Origin: an uncultured Bacilli bacterium
GTDB lineage: Bacteria > Bacillota_I > Bacilli_A > RFN20 > CAG-449
Direction: 5' to 3'
Length of the DNA stretch: 64,000 nucleotides
NCBI GenBank assembly: GCA_947588815.1
Contig: CANQAG010000002.1
Location: 1 to 64,000, forward strand
Both the position numbers and the translations under genes were made by a program. Numbering within the stretch: the first letter of the stretch is position 1; every line of letters begins with the position of its first letter. Below the pieces are notes generated by a model, which saw only the letters and a program-made list of their open reading frames with translations, made no database searches and was not told the origin of the DNA. This document shows, piece after piece, positions 1 through 7,768 of the stretch.

Positions 1-1
1 C

Positions 2-928
2 ATGTCAAATATTGCACTCAGTGTTGTTGTCGCCATCCATGGTGTGGCTGAATATTTAAAAAAATGTCTTTCTTCGCTCGCCGAGCAAGATTTTTCTTAT
101 GCTTACGAAGTTATCTGCGTTAATGATAACCCGATTGATGATTCTCCTAATATCATCGATGAATTTGTGAAACAATATCCGACTATTTTTAAAAGAATCG
201 ATGTTATAAATAAAGACCTTTCTTTAACAAGAAACGATGGAATCAAAGTCGCTTTAGGAGAATTCATTTGTTTTGTTGATGGCGATGATTTTGTTTACCC
301 TTATTATTTAAAAGTTTTATATAGTTTAGTTAAAGACACAAATCTCAATATCGGTGTTGCCAATTATCAAGTATTGATGAATGGTCGAAAAAAGACTTTG
401 CTTTCCAATCGCCTTGCGTTAAGCGGAATGAAAAATCAGAATAAAGCTATCAAAGCTCTTTTAGGTGATATTAGATGTCGCGCTTACGCTTGGAATAAAA
501 TTTATCGTCGCGATTTTTTATTATCACATAATCTGCTTTTTAAACCTTCTAAAATTTATATTGAAGATACTATTTTCAATCTTGAAGGATTTCTTCATTG
601 TGAAAACATTATGTTTACTAAAGCAAAAGTTTATGTTTACGTATACCGAAATAACTCTTTGATGAATGAAGATTCTTCTTTAAAGGTGGTCAATAAGATT
701 CTTCATACCGCTTTCAAAATTCGTCAAATTGCCATTGAAAATCACATTTCTCGAAAAAAATTGAGATTTTACTTTTTTTCAAAACACATTTTATTTTTTG
801 CAATGTTTTACCTTCAAAAAGTCGCTTCTCCAAAATCAAAGTACAAAGATTACGTCAAAACTTTAAAGGCCATTTATAAGGTTTCAAATAACGAAGATTT
901 ATCAAAAATAAATTTATCGATTGATTAA
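2..928 (+). CDS. GT2-family glycosyltransferase
   Basis: The product (308 aa) is a family 2 (GT-A fold) glycosyltransferase that probably transfers a sugar from a nucleotide-sugar donor onto a surface glycan or lipid. The N-terminus has the usual beta-strand followed by the helix YLKKCLSSLAEQ and the VICVNDNP strand (residues about 5-45). A DGDD motif near residue 95 fits the DXD metal and donor site. The catalytic half ends near residue 200, and the rest is a basic, aromatic-rich tail that could sit at the membrane. The ATG is at position 2, so the ribosome binding site lies outside the window. The start is still plausible because the first beta-strand begins right after it. Acceptor and sugar cannot be inferred. 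Confidence 0.85.
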   Translation: MSNIALSVVVAIHGVAEYLKKCLSSLAEQDFSYAYEVICVNDNPIDDSPNIIDEFVKQYPTIFKRIDVINKDLSLTRNDGIKVALGEFICFVDGDDFVYPYYLKVLYSLVKDTNLNIGVANYQVLMNGRKKTLLSNRLALSGMKNQNKAIKALLGDIRCRAYAWNKIYRRDFLLSHNLLFKPSKIYIEDTIFNLEGFLHCENIMFTKAKVYVYVYRNNSLMNEDSSLKVVNKILHTAFKIRQIAIENHISRKKLRFYFFSKHILFFAMFYLQKVASPKSKYKDYVKTLKAIYKVSNNEDLSKINLSID

Positions 929-964
929 ACTAGCATTGTTATATTCATTTAAGTTTTTTTATTG

Positions 965-970
965 TATAAT
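965..970 (+). promoter_or_regulatory. -10 box for the TerB-like gene
   Basis: A perfect TATAAT lies 22 bases before the ATG at 993, with the ribosome binding site AGGAG between them. The -35 is weak (TTCATT at about 944-949, spacing 15). Confidence 0.45.
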
Positions 971-992
971 GAATACATAGTAGGAGATAAAT

Positions 993-1448
993 ATGAAAGA
1001 ATTTAACTTAATTTGTAAAGAAGTAGAATCGCTAAACGTTCTTGAATATACCGCGATTCTCGAAGAAAAAGCCACTAAGCTCATCCCGGCTTTAAACGCG
1101 ATAAGCGAAGATGAAATTCAAGGAACAGCGTTTTTTGCCGCGTTTATTTTAGGATCCATCGTCGCCGATAACAAAATCGACGAAAGCGAATACCTTTTGA
1201 TGTATCCATTGCTCAGTCTCTTTTTCGGTGAAAACGTCGACTATGAATCTTGTAAATTGATGGCCCGTTATTTTAGAAAAGAAAATAAAGAATTGAAAAA
1301 ATATCTCGATCTTGTAACTGATCTTTTAGGATTGCTTTCCGACGAATTAAAAGAAGATCTCATCGTAGTGTGTCTTCTTATTTGCGCCATTGACGGAAAA
1401 ATTTCGCTTAAAGAAAAGCGTTGGATTAAGCAACTGATTCGCGAATAA
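993..1448 (+). CDS. TerB-like acidic helical protein
   Basis: This 151 aa all-helical protein resembles the TerB/DjlA N-terminal fold. Two acidic segments typical of that fold are visible: ADNKIDESEY near residue 65 and AIDGKISLKEKRWI near residue 135. In this family paired acidic patches are associated with metal binding, but the function of stand-alone copies is generally unknown. The start is supported by TAGGAGAT seven bases upstream. It is a single-gene transcript with its own promoter, ended by a hairpin shared with the convergent neighbour. A role in tellurite resistance should not be assumed from the fold. Confidence 0.6.
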   Translation: MKEFNLICKEVESLNVLEYTAILEEKATKLIPALNAISEDEIQGTAFFAAFILGSIVADNKIDESEYLLMYPLLSLFFGENVDYESCKLMARYFRKENKELKKYLDLVTDLLGLLSDELKEDLIVVCLLICAIDGKISLKEKRWIKQLIRE

Positions 1449-1461
1449 AAAGTTAAAGCAC

Positions 1462-1503
1462 AAAAAAAACCGCTAAAAACTAATTGTTTTTACGGTTTTT
1501 TTT
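1462..1503. terminator. Bidirectional intrinsic terminator
   Basis: A stem made of AAAAAACCG plus TAAAAAC pairs with GTTTTTACGGTTTTTT (one bulged C) and is flanked by A and T tracts on opposite sides. It lies between two convergent genes and can serve both strands. Confidence 0.8.
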
Positions 1504-1515
1504 ATTTTAAAATTA

Positions 1516-2022
1516 TTATTTTTTAGCTAGAAGTTTATTGATTACAGGAAGCAAAGCGAATAATCCGGCAATGATAAATAATATACCAGAAATAATCCAT
1601 CCTATTCCAAGACTATAACTTCCGGTTAATTGTGCAAGAGTAACCAAAGTATCGTTAGCGGATTTAAAAGCCGTCAATTCAAAGAATGTAAAGACACCGG
1701 CCACCACCAAAAGAATCGCAGCAATTAAATTTAACAATCCCTTAAATTTACCTAATACCTTAATATCAAAAACCGGAAATATAACTGTCACCACCAAAAT
1801 TAATAAAGCAACCAAAGATAAAACCCATGTAAGTATCCCTGCCCACGGCATTCCATATTTAGCATCTGAGCCACCGAATATTCCAGCAATGCCTGAAATG
1901 TTTTCAGAAGCATCACTGATTTTTAAACTATACGCCACAGATGGAGTAACCATCAATAAAATGAATGCTACTAAAGCGAATAAACAAGAAAGCAAACCTG
2001 AATATTTTAATAAGCTTTTCAT
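1516..2022 (-). CDS. Four-helix membrane protein, unknown function
   Basis: The product (168 aa) has an N-terminal hydrophobic segment (about residues 5-30, possibly a signal anchor), an extracytoplasmic Gly/Ser-rich loop (about 35-60), and three more membrane segments (about 62-85, 95-118 and 140-165). No family motif was recognised. The start is the ATG at 2022, which follows a strong AGGAGGTG. A longer reading of the frame to 2073 has no ribosome binding site and overlaps this signal. It is monocistronic and converges on the TerB-like gene. Confidence 0.65.
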   Translation of the reverse strand: MKSLLKYSGLLSCLFALVAFILLMVTPSVAYSLKISDASENISGIAGIFGGSDAKYGMPWAGILTWVLSLVALLILVVTVIFPVFDIKVLGKFKGLLNLIAAILLVVAGVFTFFELTAFKSANDTLVTLAQLTGSYSLGIGWIISGILFIIAGLFALLPVINKLLAKK

Positions 2023-2133
2023 AAGGCACCTCCTTTCTAAATTCATACGCAAGAGTCTGTATGATTTCCGCATTTTATTATGCAGTATTTACGACAATAT
2101 CGCAACAAATATTTTAACCAGAAGATCAAAAGA

Positions 2134-3078
2134 TTATTTTAATTCATTCTTAAAAAAAGATTCTAATTTATCAAAGGGAATGCGATCTTTGCGATCGTAA
2201 AGATCAATATGTTCAGCATCTTTAACCACATATAATTCTTTAGGTTCATCGGCCATTTGAAAGACATTTTCACTGAAAAATTTTGAATGAGCACGATCGC
2301 CAACGATAAGAAGAATCGGTCGCGGTGCAATCTCTTTTATATGATCGAGAATATTGAAATTGATCATCGCTAAATCGCTGGTTGTGGTAAATCCTCCAAG
2401 AGCATGTGGATGATGTCCTCTTTTAACCGCATAAAAACGTAACCATTCAGCATCTGGTTCTTTAACTCCCTCTGGAACTTTATCAAACGGCTCTTCAGGA
2501 AACGAAGGAAGATATTCTGTTTCTCCCTTTTCAAAATCTTCCCATCTTTTAAGCGATAATTCTTTTTTACGTTGAATTAATTCTTCAGGACTCATGAGTC
2601 GTACAGCGTCGCTCATCACATACATGCTTGCTGTAGCCACCGCTTTAATTCGCATATCACTTTGAGCGGCAGATAAAGCAAAACCACCGGAACCACAGAT
2701 CCCGATCACACCGATTTTATTTCGATCGACAAGCGGCTCTTTAACTCCAAGATAATCGACTGCTGCCGAAAAATTTTCAACAAAAATCGAAGGATCTGAA
2801 ACATGGCGAGGTTCGCCACCTGATTCCCCCATAAAAGATTGATCAAAAGTCAAAACGACAAAACCACGTTTTGCTAATTCATTAGCGTATACACATGGTC
2901 CTTGTTCTTTAGTACCACCATATGGCGCTCCGACAATTAGTGCTGGATGTTTTTCTTTGTCGTTCAAATCCTTTTTAATATAAACATCCGCGGCAATAGC
3001 CAATCCAAAGCGATTAAAATAGCGAACATGTTTACGACTGACTTCTTCACTCAATTTTGCAATATAACCAAATGGCAT
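2134..3078 (-). CDS. Alpha/beta hydrolase, dienelactone-hydrolase-like
   Basis: This 314 aa alpha/beta-hydrolase carries the oxyanion segment VGAPYGGTKEQGP (near residue 50), the FDQSFMGESGG loop (near 80-90), a nucleophile elbow GICGSGGFAL (near 125) and a C-terminal DAEHIDLYD holding the likely catalytic His. The elbow reads G-I-C-G-S-G-G, so the nucleophile may be Cys, as in dienelactone hydrolases. The Ser two places on is an alternative. Members usually act on small esters or acyl groups, and the substrate here is unknown. Ribosome binding site AGGAGG lies just upstream. It is last in a minus-strand group behind the cyclophilin-fold gene and the cation exporter. Confidence 0.75.
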   Translation of the reverse strand: MPFGYIAKLSEEVSRKHVRYFNRFGLAIAADVYIKKDLNDKEKHPALIVGAPYGGTKEQGPCVYANELAKRGFVVLTFDQSFMGESGGEPRHVSDPSIFVENFSAAVDYLGVKEPLVDRNKIGVIGICGSGGFALSAAQSDMRIKAVATASMYVMSDAVRLMSPEELIQRKKELSLKRWEDFEKGETEYLPSFPEEPFDKVPEGVKEPDAEWLRFYAVKRGHHPHALGGFTTTSDLAMINFNILDHIKEIAPRPILLIVGDRAHSKFFSENVFQMADEPKELYVVKDAEHIDLYDRKDRIPFDKLESFFKNELK

Positions 3079-3108
3079 AAAATTCCTCCTTTATTTTCTA
3101 ATTAAATT

Positions 3109-3462
3109 TTAATTTAAACTCAGCGTTACTTCAACCTTGCCATGGCCGGCCCCTAAAAGTTTTTTTAATTCACTTATCGAATATCCTTCAATTCTTCCTA
3201 ATTTAGTAAAATTCCATGAATTGGTACCATAATACAAACAAATATTGTGTCCTTGATAAAGGATGACATCGCCTGGTGTAACTGCTATAATATGATCATT
3301 TGTAGGTAGTGTAAAACCAAGATCGCCGACTTTTTCAAATTGTCCATAATCATCGGCAATAAATGTGATATCTCCTTGCTTTAATATCTCAATAATCGCT
3401 GATACTGAGCTATTGTTGTCTAAAGCAACTTTTAATTTATGATTATAAATTGTAACATACAT
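3109..3462 (-). CDS. Cyclophilin-like fold protein
   Basis: A 117 aa single-domain protein with the pattern of the small cyclophilin-like fold family: an N-terminal beta hairpin, a central GDLGFTLPTND segment, TPGDVILYQGHNICLYYG, then FTKLGRI and a final helix and strand (KVEVTLSL). Known small members lack the catalytic residues of true peptidyl-prolyl isomerases and are of uncertain role. It is often seen beside flavodoxins, reductases and hydrolases. Here it sits 30 bases before the hydrolase and 35 bases after the CDF exporter on the same strand. The start has AGGAGG upstream. Confidence 0.7.
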   Translation of the reverse strand: MYVTIYNHKLKVALDNNSSVSAIIEILKQGDITFIADDYGQFEKVGDLGFTLPTNDHIIAVTPGDVILYQGHNICLYYGTNSWNFTKLGRIEGYSISELKKLLGAGHGKVEVTLSLN

Positions 3463-3497
3463 CGATCGAAAATCCTCCTTGCTTTAATTATTATAAC

Positions 3498-4451
3498 TTA
3501 ATTCAAATCTTCTTTTAATTCTTTGTTGTTTTCCTCTACCGGAGAAGGATTTACATGAACCATCACGTGCTTCACCTTAGGAAATTTTTGTTCGATCGCG
3601 TTTTCCACTACACTAGCAATTTCGTGACTTTCAACAAGCGTAATCATCCGATTGACGCAGATTTCAATATCGACATAGATTCGATTGCCGAAAATTCGCG
3701 TATGAATCATATCGACTTTTAGCACTCCGTCTTGTTCTAAAGCACAATTCTTAATTTCTTGCTCTTGTTGTTCGTCACACGAACGATCGACCATTTTATC
3801 AATCGCATCCTTAAAGATATCAAATGACGCTTTAAAAATGAAAACTACGATAAGAAGACTAGCGATAGCGTCAAATAACGGAAATCCCATTCGCGCAGCA
3901 ATAACCCCTAACAACGAAGCCACAGACGATAAAGCGTCACTTCGATGGTGCCATGCATCGGCCATTAAGGCACCTGAATCGACCTTTTTAGCGTAATATC
4001 TTGTATACCAATACATTCCTTCTTTGACGGCAATCGAAACGATAGCGGCCACTAAAGCTATCATTTGCGGTACGACTACATTACTATCGTTTGCCATAAT
4101 TTGAAGCACAGCTTGATAACCGATGAAGATACCGCTGAAGATCAGAATTACCGCTAAAATAATGGCTGCGACACATTCGTATCGTTCGTGACCATAAGGA
4201 TGATCCTTATCGGAATCCTTCGCGGATATCTTCACTCCGATGATGACGATGATACTGCTAAAGACATCTGAAAGAGAATGAACGGCATCGCTTATCAAAG
4301 CCTGCGATTTTCCGAAAATACCGGCGATCATCTTAAAAAAAGAAAGGGCTGCATTGACGATAATACTTAAAAGCGAAACCTTAAAAACCACCTTAGTCAA
4401 AATCTTATTAGATTTTGTCTTACGCTTACGATTCATCTCATATTTCGTCAT
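3498..4451 (-). CDS. Cation diffusion facilitator (CDF) metal exporter
   Basis: The product (317 aa) is a proton-coupled divalent metal exporter of the CDF family, with six membrane segments in residues about 20-220 and a C-terminal cytoplasmic ferredoxin-like domain (about 225-300). Key metal-site motifs are SDAVHSLSDVFSS in helix 2 and ADAWHHRSDALSS in helix 5, along with HPYGHERYE between helices 2 and 3. The D/H pattern is compatible with Zn, Co, Fe or Mn, and the metal is not resolved. The C-terminus has MIHTRIFGNRIYVDIEI followed by an HVNP end typical of the regulatory domain. The ribosome binding site is GAGGTGA. The preceding leader has its own promoter and hairpins. Confidence 0.9.
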   Translation of the reverse strand: MTKYEMNRKRKTKSNKILTKVVFKVSLLSIIVNAALSFFKMIAGIFGKSQALISDAVHSLSDVFSSIIVIIGVKISAKDSDKDHPYGHERYECVAAIILAVILIFSGIFIGYQAVLQIMANDSNVVVPQMIALVAAIVSIAVKEGMYWYTRYYAKKVDSGALMADAWHHRSDALSSVASLLGVIAARMGFPLFDAIASLLIVVFIFKASFDIFKDAIDKMVDRSCDEQQEQEIKNCALEQDGVLKVDMIHTRIFGNRIYVDIEICVNRMITLVESHEIASVVENAIEQKFPKVKHVMVHVNPSPVEENNKELKEDLN

Positions 4452-4500
4452 CTTGTCACCTCACATCTAAATAATCTTATGCATTAAAAGAATAAATGAT

Positions 4501-4617
4501 ATAAAAATACCCACACGGCAATGTTTCACTGTCCTGTGGGTCAATATACTCCACTGTTACAAGTAACCCGACTCCAAGCACTAAAACTCGGCCTGATCAG
4601 TTTCTATTCAATCTTAC
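4501..4617 (-). ncRNA. Candidate structured leader / attenuator RNA ahead of the CDF gene
   Basis: On the minus strand a transcript starting near 4617 would contain a stem CCGA/TCGG (arms 4588-4591 and 4568-4571) and a tight GTTAC/GTAAC hairpin (4567-4556). A final hairpin follows, with arms ACCCACA/TGTGGGT (4541-4535 and 4515-4509), an inner CAGTG/CATTG stem and a downstream ATTTTTAT. The last hairpin looks like an intrinsic terminator about 50 bases before the CDF start codon. It could simply end the trk operon, but the promoter just upstream suggests a regulated leader. No known riboswitch class was recognised with confidence. Confidence 0.45.
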
Positions 4618-4624
4618 CAAACTT

Positions 4625-4653
4625 AAATTACTACAAAATACAAATAATGTCAA
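4625..4653 (-). promoter_or_regulatory. Promoter for the CDF leader
   Basis: A perfect TTGACA (4653-4648 on the minus strand), a 17-base spacer and TAATTT (4630-4625) lie immediately after the trkH stop codon. Confidence 0.65.
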
Positions 4654-4664
4654 CTTTCACTTTA

Positions 4665-6146
4665 CTAGCGTGGTTTCCACGTTCGATAGTTGAATAAAGC
4701 AAGAACCGGAAATAATTCAAGACGTCCGGTAATCATCGTCAGAGATAATACAAACTTTGAGAAGTTAGAAAAATCTGCAAAATTACCGGCAGGCCCAATC
4801 ACATTACCAAGACCCGGTCCAATATTGCTAATACAACTCAAAGAAGCGGTAAAATTAGTGGTCAAATCCATTCCATCAAAGGAAACTAGAAAAGTGCTTA
4901 AAAATAAGATAATCATAAATAAAACGATAAAGCTTTCCGCGCCTTCAACCACTTCTTCTTCGATAACCGTACCGCTTTCCTTCAACAGTTCGACTTTACG
5001 CGGGGAAACCATCTGCTTAATTTTACGGATAGCCGATTTAAACAGAATACTAATTCGCGACAATTTGATGCCACCACCGGTTGAACCGGCACAAGGTCCA
5101 GTGAGCATCAAGAAGATAATCACCATATAACAAATCGTCGGCCACGGAAATTGAACGGTATAATCGGTCGTCGCATATCCGGTTGTGGAAATCAAAGAAG
5201 TGACTTGGAAAAAAGCATGACGAAAACATTCTTCAAAGGTTGCATACACATTATTTAACGTTAAGGAAATGGTGATAATTGAAACACTGATAATAATAAT
5301 TGAAAGATAAAGTCGAAGTTCTTGGTTTTTAAAGACACTTTTGAATTTACCGATAAGAAGCAAATAAAATAAAGTGAAGTTAACTCCAAATAACATCATA
5401 AAAACGGCGATTACGTATTGCGAATACGGAGCATAGGAAGCAATTCCGTCATTTAAAACGCCAAAGCCACCGGTCCCTGCCGTTCCTAAAGATAGGGTAA
5501 TACTTGAAAATAAATCCATCTTAGAATCAGGTCCTAAAAATAAAAACAAGATTTCAATAATCGTCAAAGCCACATAGATCAAATATAAAATTCGCGCGGT
5601 CGCCGAAATCTTCGAAGTCAATTTACCGACTTGCGGTCCTGGCGATTCGGCGCGTAGAATGTGCATATTAGAACCATCTTGATTATCGGGAAATATCGCT
5701 AAAATAAAGACGATGACACCCATTCCACCGATCCAGTGAGAAAAGGAACGCCAAAATAGAACGCTATGAGGCATCGCTTCGACATCTCTTAAAATCGAAG
5801 CTCCGGTCGTCGTAAATCCGGAACACATTTCAAAAAAAGCATCGAAAAAATTCGGAATCGCTCCACTTATGATAAGTGGTAAACTTCCAAACAACGACAT
5901 CAATAGCCATGATAAAGTGACGATTATAAACGATTCACGCGGTAAGATTTTATGACTGCTGGCTTTTTTGATGTTCATTAAAATTCCGAGTAAAAATTCT
6001 CCAATAGCCGTAATCCCAAAAGCGAGAATGGTAGTCGATAGTGGTTCTTTATATATCAAAGCCACCACGAGCGGAAATAGCATAAATATCGCTTCAACTT
6101 TGAGTATTTTACCGATGGTATTAAAAATGTTTTTATAATTGTTCAT
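4665..6146 (-). CDS. trkH: TrkH potassium transporter subunit
   Basis: The product (493 aa) is the membrane pore of a Trk-type potassium uptake system. It has four M1-pore-M2 repeats. The pore loops are visible as SGFTTTGASIL, LGTAGTGGFG, ISTTGYATTDY and CISNIGPGLG, and their glycines form the K+ selectivity filter. Ten to twelve membrane helices are apparent, with the extra N-terminal helices of the TrkH rather than the KtrB branch, and the length is normal for TrkH. It lies three bases after trkA on the same strand, so the gating ring subunit and pore are co-transcribed. Confidence 0.93.
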   Translation of the reverse strand: MNNYKNIFNTIGKILKVEAIFMLFPLVVALIYKEPLSTTILAFGITAIGEFLLGILMNIKKASSHKILPRESFIIVTLSWLLMSLFGSLPLIISGAIPNFFDAFFEMCSGFTTTGASILRDVEAMPHSVLFWRSFSHWIGGMGVIVFILAIFPDNQDGSNMHILRAESPGPQVGKLTSKISATARILYLIYVALTIIEILFLFLGPDSKMDLFSSITLSLGTAGTGGFGVLNDGIASYAPYSQYVIAVFMMLFGVNFTLFYLLLIGKFKSVFKNQELRLYLSIIIISVSIITISLTLNNVYATFEECFRHAFFQVTSLISTTGYATTDYTVQFPWPTICYMVIIFLMLTGPCAGSTGGGIKLSRISILFKSAIRKIKQMVSPRKVELLKESGTVIEEEVVEGAESFIVLFMIILFLSTFLVSFDGMDLTTNFTASLSCISNIGPGLGNVIGPAGNFADFSNFSKFVLSLTMITGRLELFPVLALFNYRTWKPR

Positions 6147-6149
6147 ATT

Positions 6150-7502
6150 CTATTTTACGATTTCTGCCAAATCTTCCAATAATGTATCGGTGGTGATGAT
6201 GATGACGCTATCATCAAGTTCAATTGTGGTATTTCCATTAGGAATAATAACTTCTTTTCCGCGGATAATGCCGGCGATAAGAACATCGGATCTCAATTTA
6301 AGATTCTTTAGTGGAACACCGACGATTTTTCCCTTTTTCTTAACGTTAAACTCCAAAGCTTCCACTTTTTGATCGACTAATTTATATAGTGTTTTGACAT
6401 TACTACCACGCGTATTGCACTTAGCCCGAATGTACGATAACACTTGGTTGGCGATGATTTTTTGCGGTGAAAAAACACTCGCCATCCCAATCGTTTCCAT
6501 CATGCTATTAAGATTGGAATTGTTAACTTTGGTAATGATTTTTTTAGCGCCTTTTTTAGTGGCAAACATCGAAGTGATGATGTTTTCTTCATCGACACCG
6601 GTAAGCGCCAAAAACGCATCGACATTTTCAATTCCTTCGGATTCCAAAACATTTTGGTCGGTTCCGTCGCCTTCAAGAATTTCGACATTGGAAAATTGTT
6701 CGCTTAAATCACGACATCGATCATGATCTTTTTCAATTAACTTAATGTCGTAATGACTTTTACTCACCAATTGTAAGAAATAATACGAAATCTTGCCTCC
6801 TCCAATCATAAAAATCGAGTGCAATTTTTCTTTTTTATTGATTTTTTGAAAGAATTTATTCAAATCTTGTCGCGAAGCAGCGATGTAGATTTTATCATTG
6901 CTTTGAATTTCAAAATTTCCAACCGGAATGTAAACTTCTTCGCCACGAGTGACAGCACACACCAACACTTGGGTTTTTAACTTGCTTTGCAATTCACTTA
7001 AAACCAATCCGTCAAGAATACTGTTCTTTTCAACTCGCAATTCAACTAGTTCCATTTTACCTTCGGCAAAAATTTCGACATTTAAAGCACTGGGAAGCGC
7101 TAAATTACGGAAAATCGCTTTTGCCGATTCAAACTCGGGGTTAATCGACATCGATAAGCCAAGATCATCTTTCAAATATTGAAGTTGTTTCAAATATTGA
7201 GGATTACGAACTCTGGCGATAGTATCTGAAGCCCCTAACTTATGAGCCAACAAGCATGATAAAAGATTGATTTCGTCACTTGAAGTCACCGCAATAACTA
7301 AATCAGCATTTTGTATTCCCGCCTCTTTTTGAATTTCTAAACTAGCACCATTGCCGACAATTCCTTTTACATCAAAAGAATCAATCAACTTATTTACCAC
7401 TTTCGGATTACTGTCGATGATTGTGATATTGTGACCTTCTTGAGAGACACTTTGGACGATTTCTTGTCCGATTTTACCATTTCCGATAACAAATATCTGC
7501 AT
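6150..7502 (-). CDS. trkA: TrkA potassium uptake regulatory protein
   Basis: This 450 aa cytoplasmic gating subunit has duplicated RCK architecture. The first Rossmann domain has GNGKIGQEIV at residues about 7-16 and an acidic strand end IIDSNPKVV, followed by a TrkA-C domain (about 140-220). The second begins with FMIGGGKISYYF near residue 233 and ends in another TrkA-C domain (about 370-450). It binds NAD(H) or nucleotides and controls TrkH opening. The start has AGGAGG seven bases upstream and a good promoter about 30-55 bases upstream. First gene of trkA-trkH. Confidence 0.92.
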   Translation of the reverse strand: MQIFVIGNGKIGQEIVQSVSQEGHNITIIDSNPKVVNKLIDSFDVKGIVGNGASLEIQKEAGIQNADLVIAVTSSDEINLLSCLLAHKLGASDTIARVRNPQYLKQLQYLKDDLGLSMSINPEFESAKAIFRNLALPSALNVEIFAEGKMELVELRVEKNSILDGLVLSELQSKLKTQVLVCAVTRGEEVYIPVGNFEIQSNDKIYIAASRQDLNKFFQKINKKEKLHSIFMIGGGKISYYFLQLVSKSHYDIKLIEKDHDRCRDLSEQFSNVEILEGDGTDQNVLESEGIENVDAFLALTGVDEENIITSMFATKKGAKKIITKVNNSNLNSMMETIGMASVFSPQKIIANQVLSYIRAKCNTRGSNVKTLYKLVDQKVEALEFNVKKKGKIVGVPLKNLKLRSDVLIAGIIRGKEVIIPNGNTTIELDDSVIIITTDTLLEDLAEIVK

Positions 7503-7528
7503 GCTGTCCTCCTAGTTATCGCAATAAA

Positions 7529-7557
7529 AGTATATTAATCTATAAAATTTTGTACAA
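7529..7557 (-). promoter_or_regulatory. Promoter of trkA-trkH
   Basis: TTGTAC, a 17-base spacer and TATACT on the minus strand, ending about 26 bases before the trkA start codon. Confidence 0.65.
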
Positions 7558-7681
7558 GCCTTTTCAAACGATTAATGCATAAAGTTTATACCTTATTTAT
7601 AATAATACTTTAATTTGATAGATTTATCTAAATTTAAGTTCTTTTTATTTTATAAATAAAAATCAATCGGTTTAAAACTTT

Positions 7682-7714
7682 AAAAAAGGGAATGATTTAT
7701 ACTCAATCCCTTTT
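7682..7714 (-). terminator. Terminator of the 7.8-9.2 kb lipoprotein gene
   Basis: An AAAAGGGATTGAG / TCATTCCCTTTT hairpin on the minus strand is followed by a run of T, about 55 bases after the stop codon. Confidence 0.75.
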
Positions 7715-7768
7715 AGTTATTAAAAATTTATTTTCACATTTAATTTTTGAAAAATATAAATAAACCGA

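Noticed and set aside
4501-4617. NiCo (czcD) or yybP-ykoY riboswitch
   Set aside because: Only a GGACAG-like fragment and the CDF context fit. The conserved cores could not be aligned, so it is left as an unclassified leader.
4690-5130. Plus-strand open frame of 146 codons opposite trkH
   Set aside because: It is a shadow of the trkH pore helices with no ribosome binding site.
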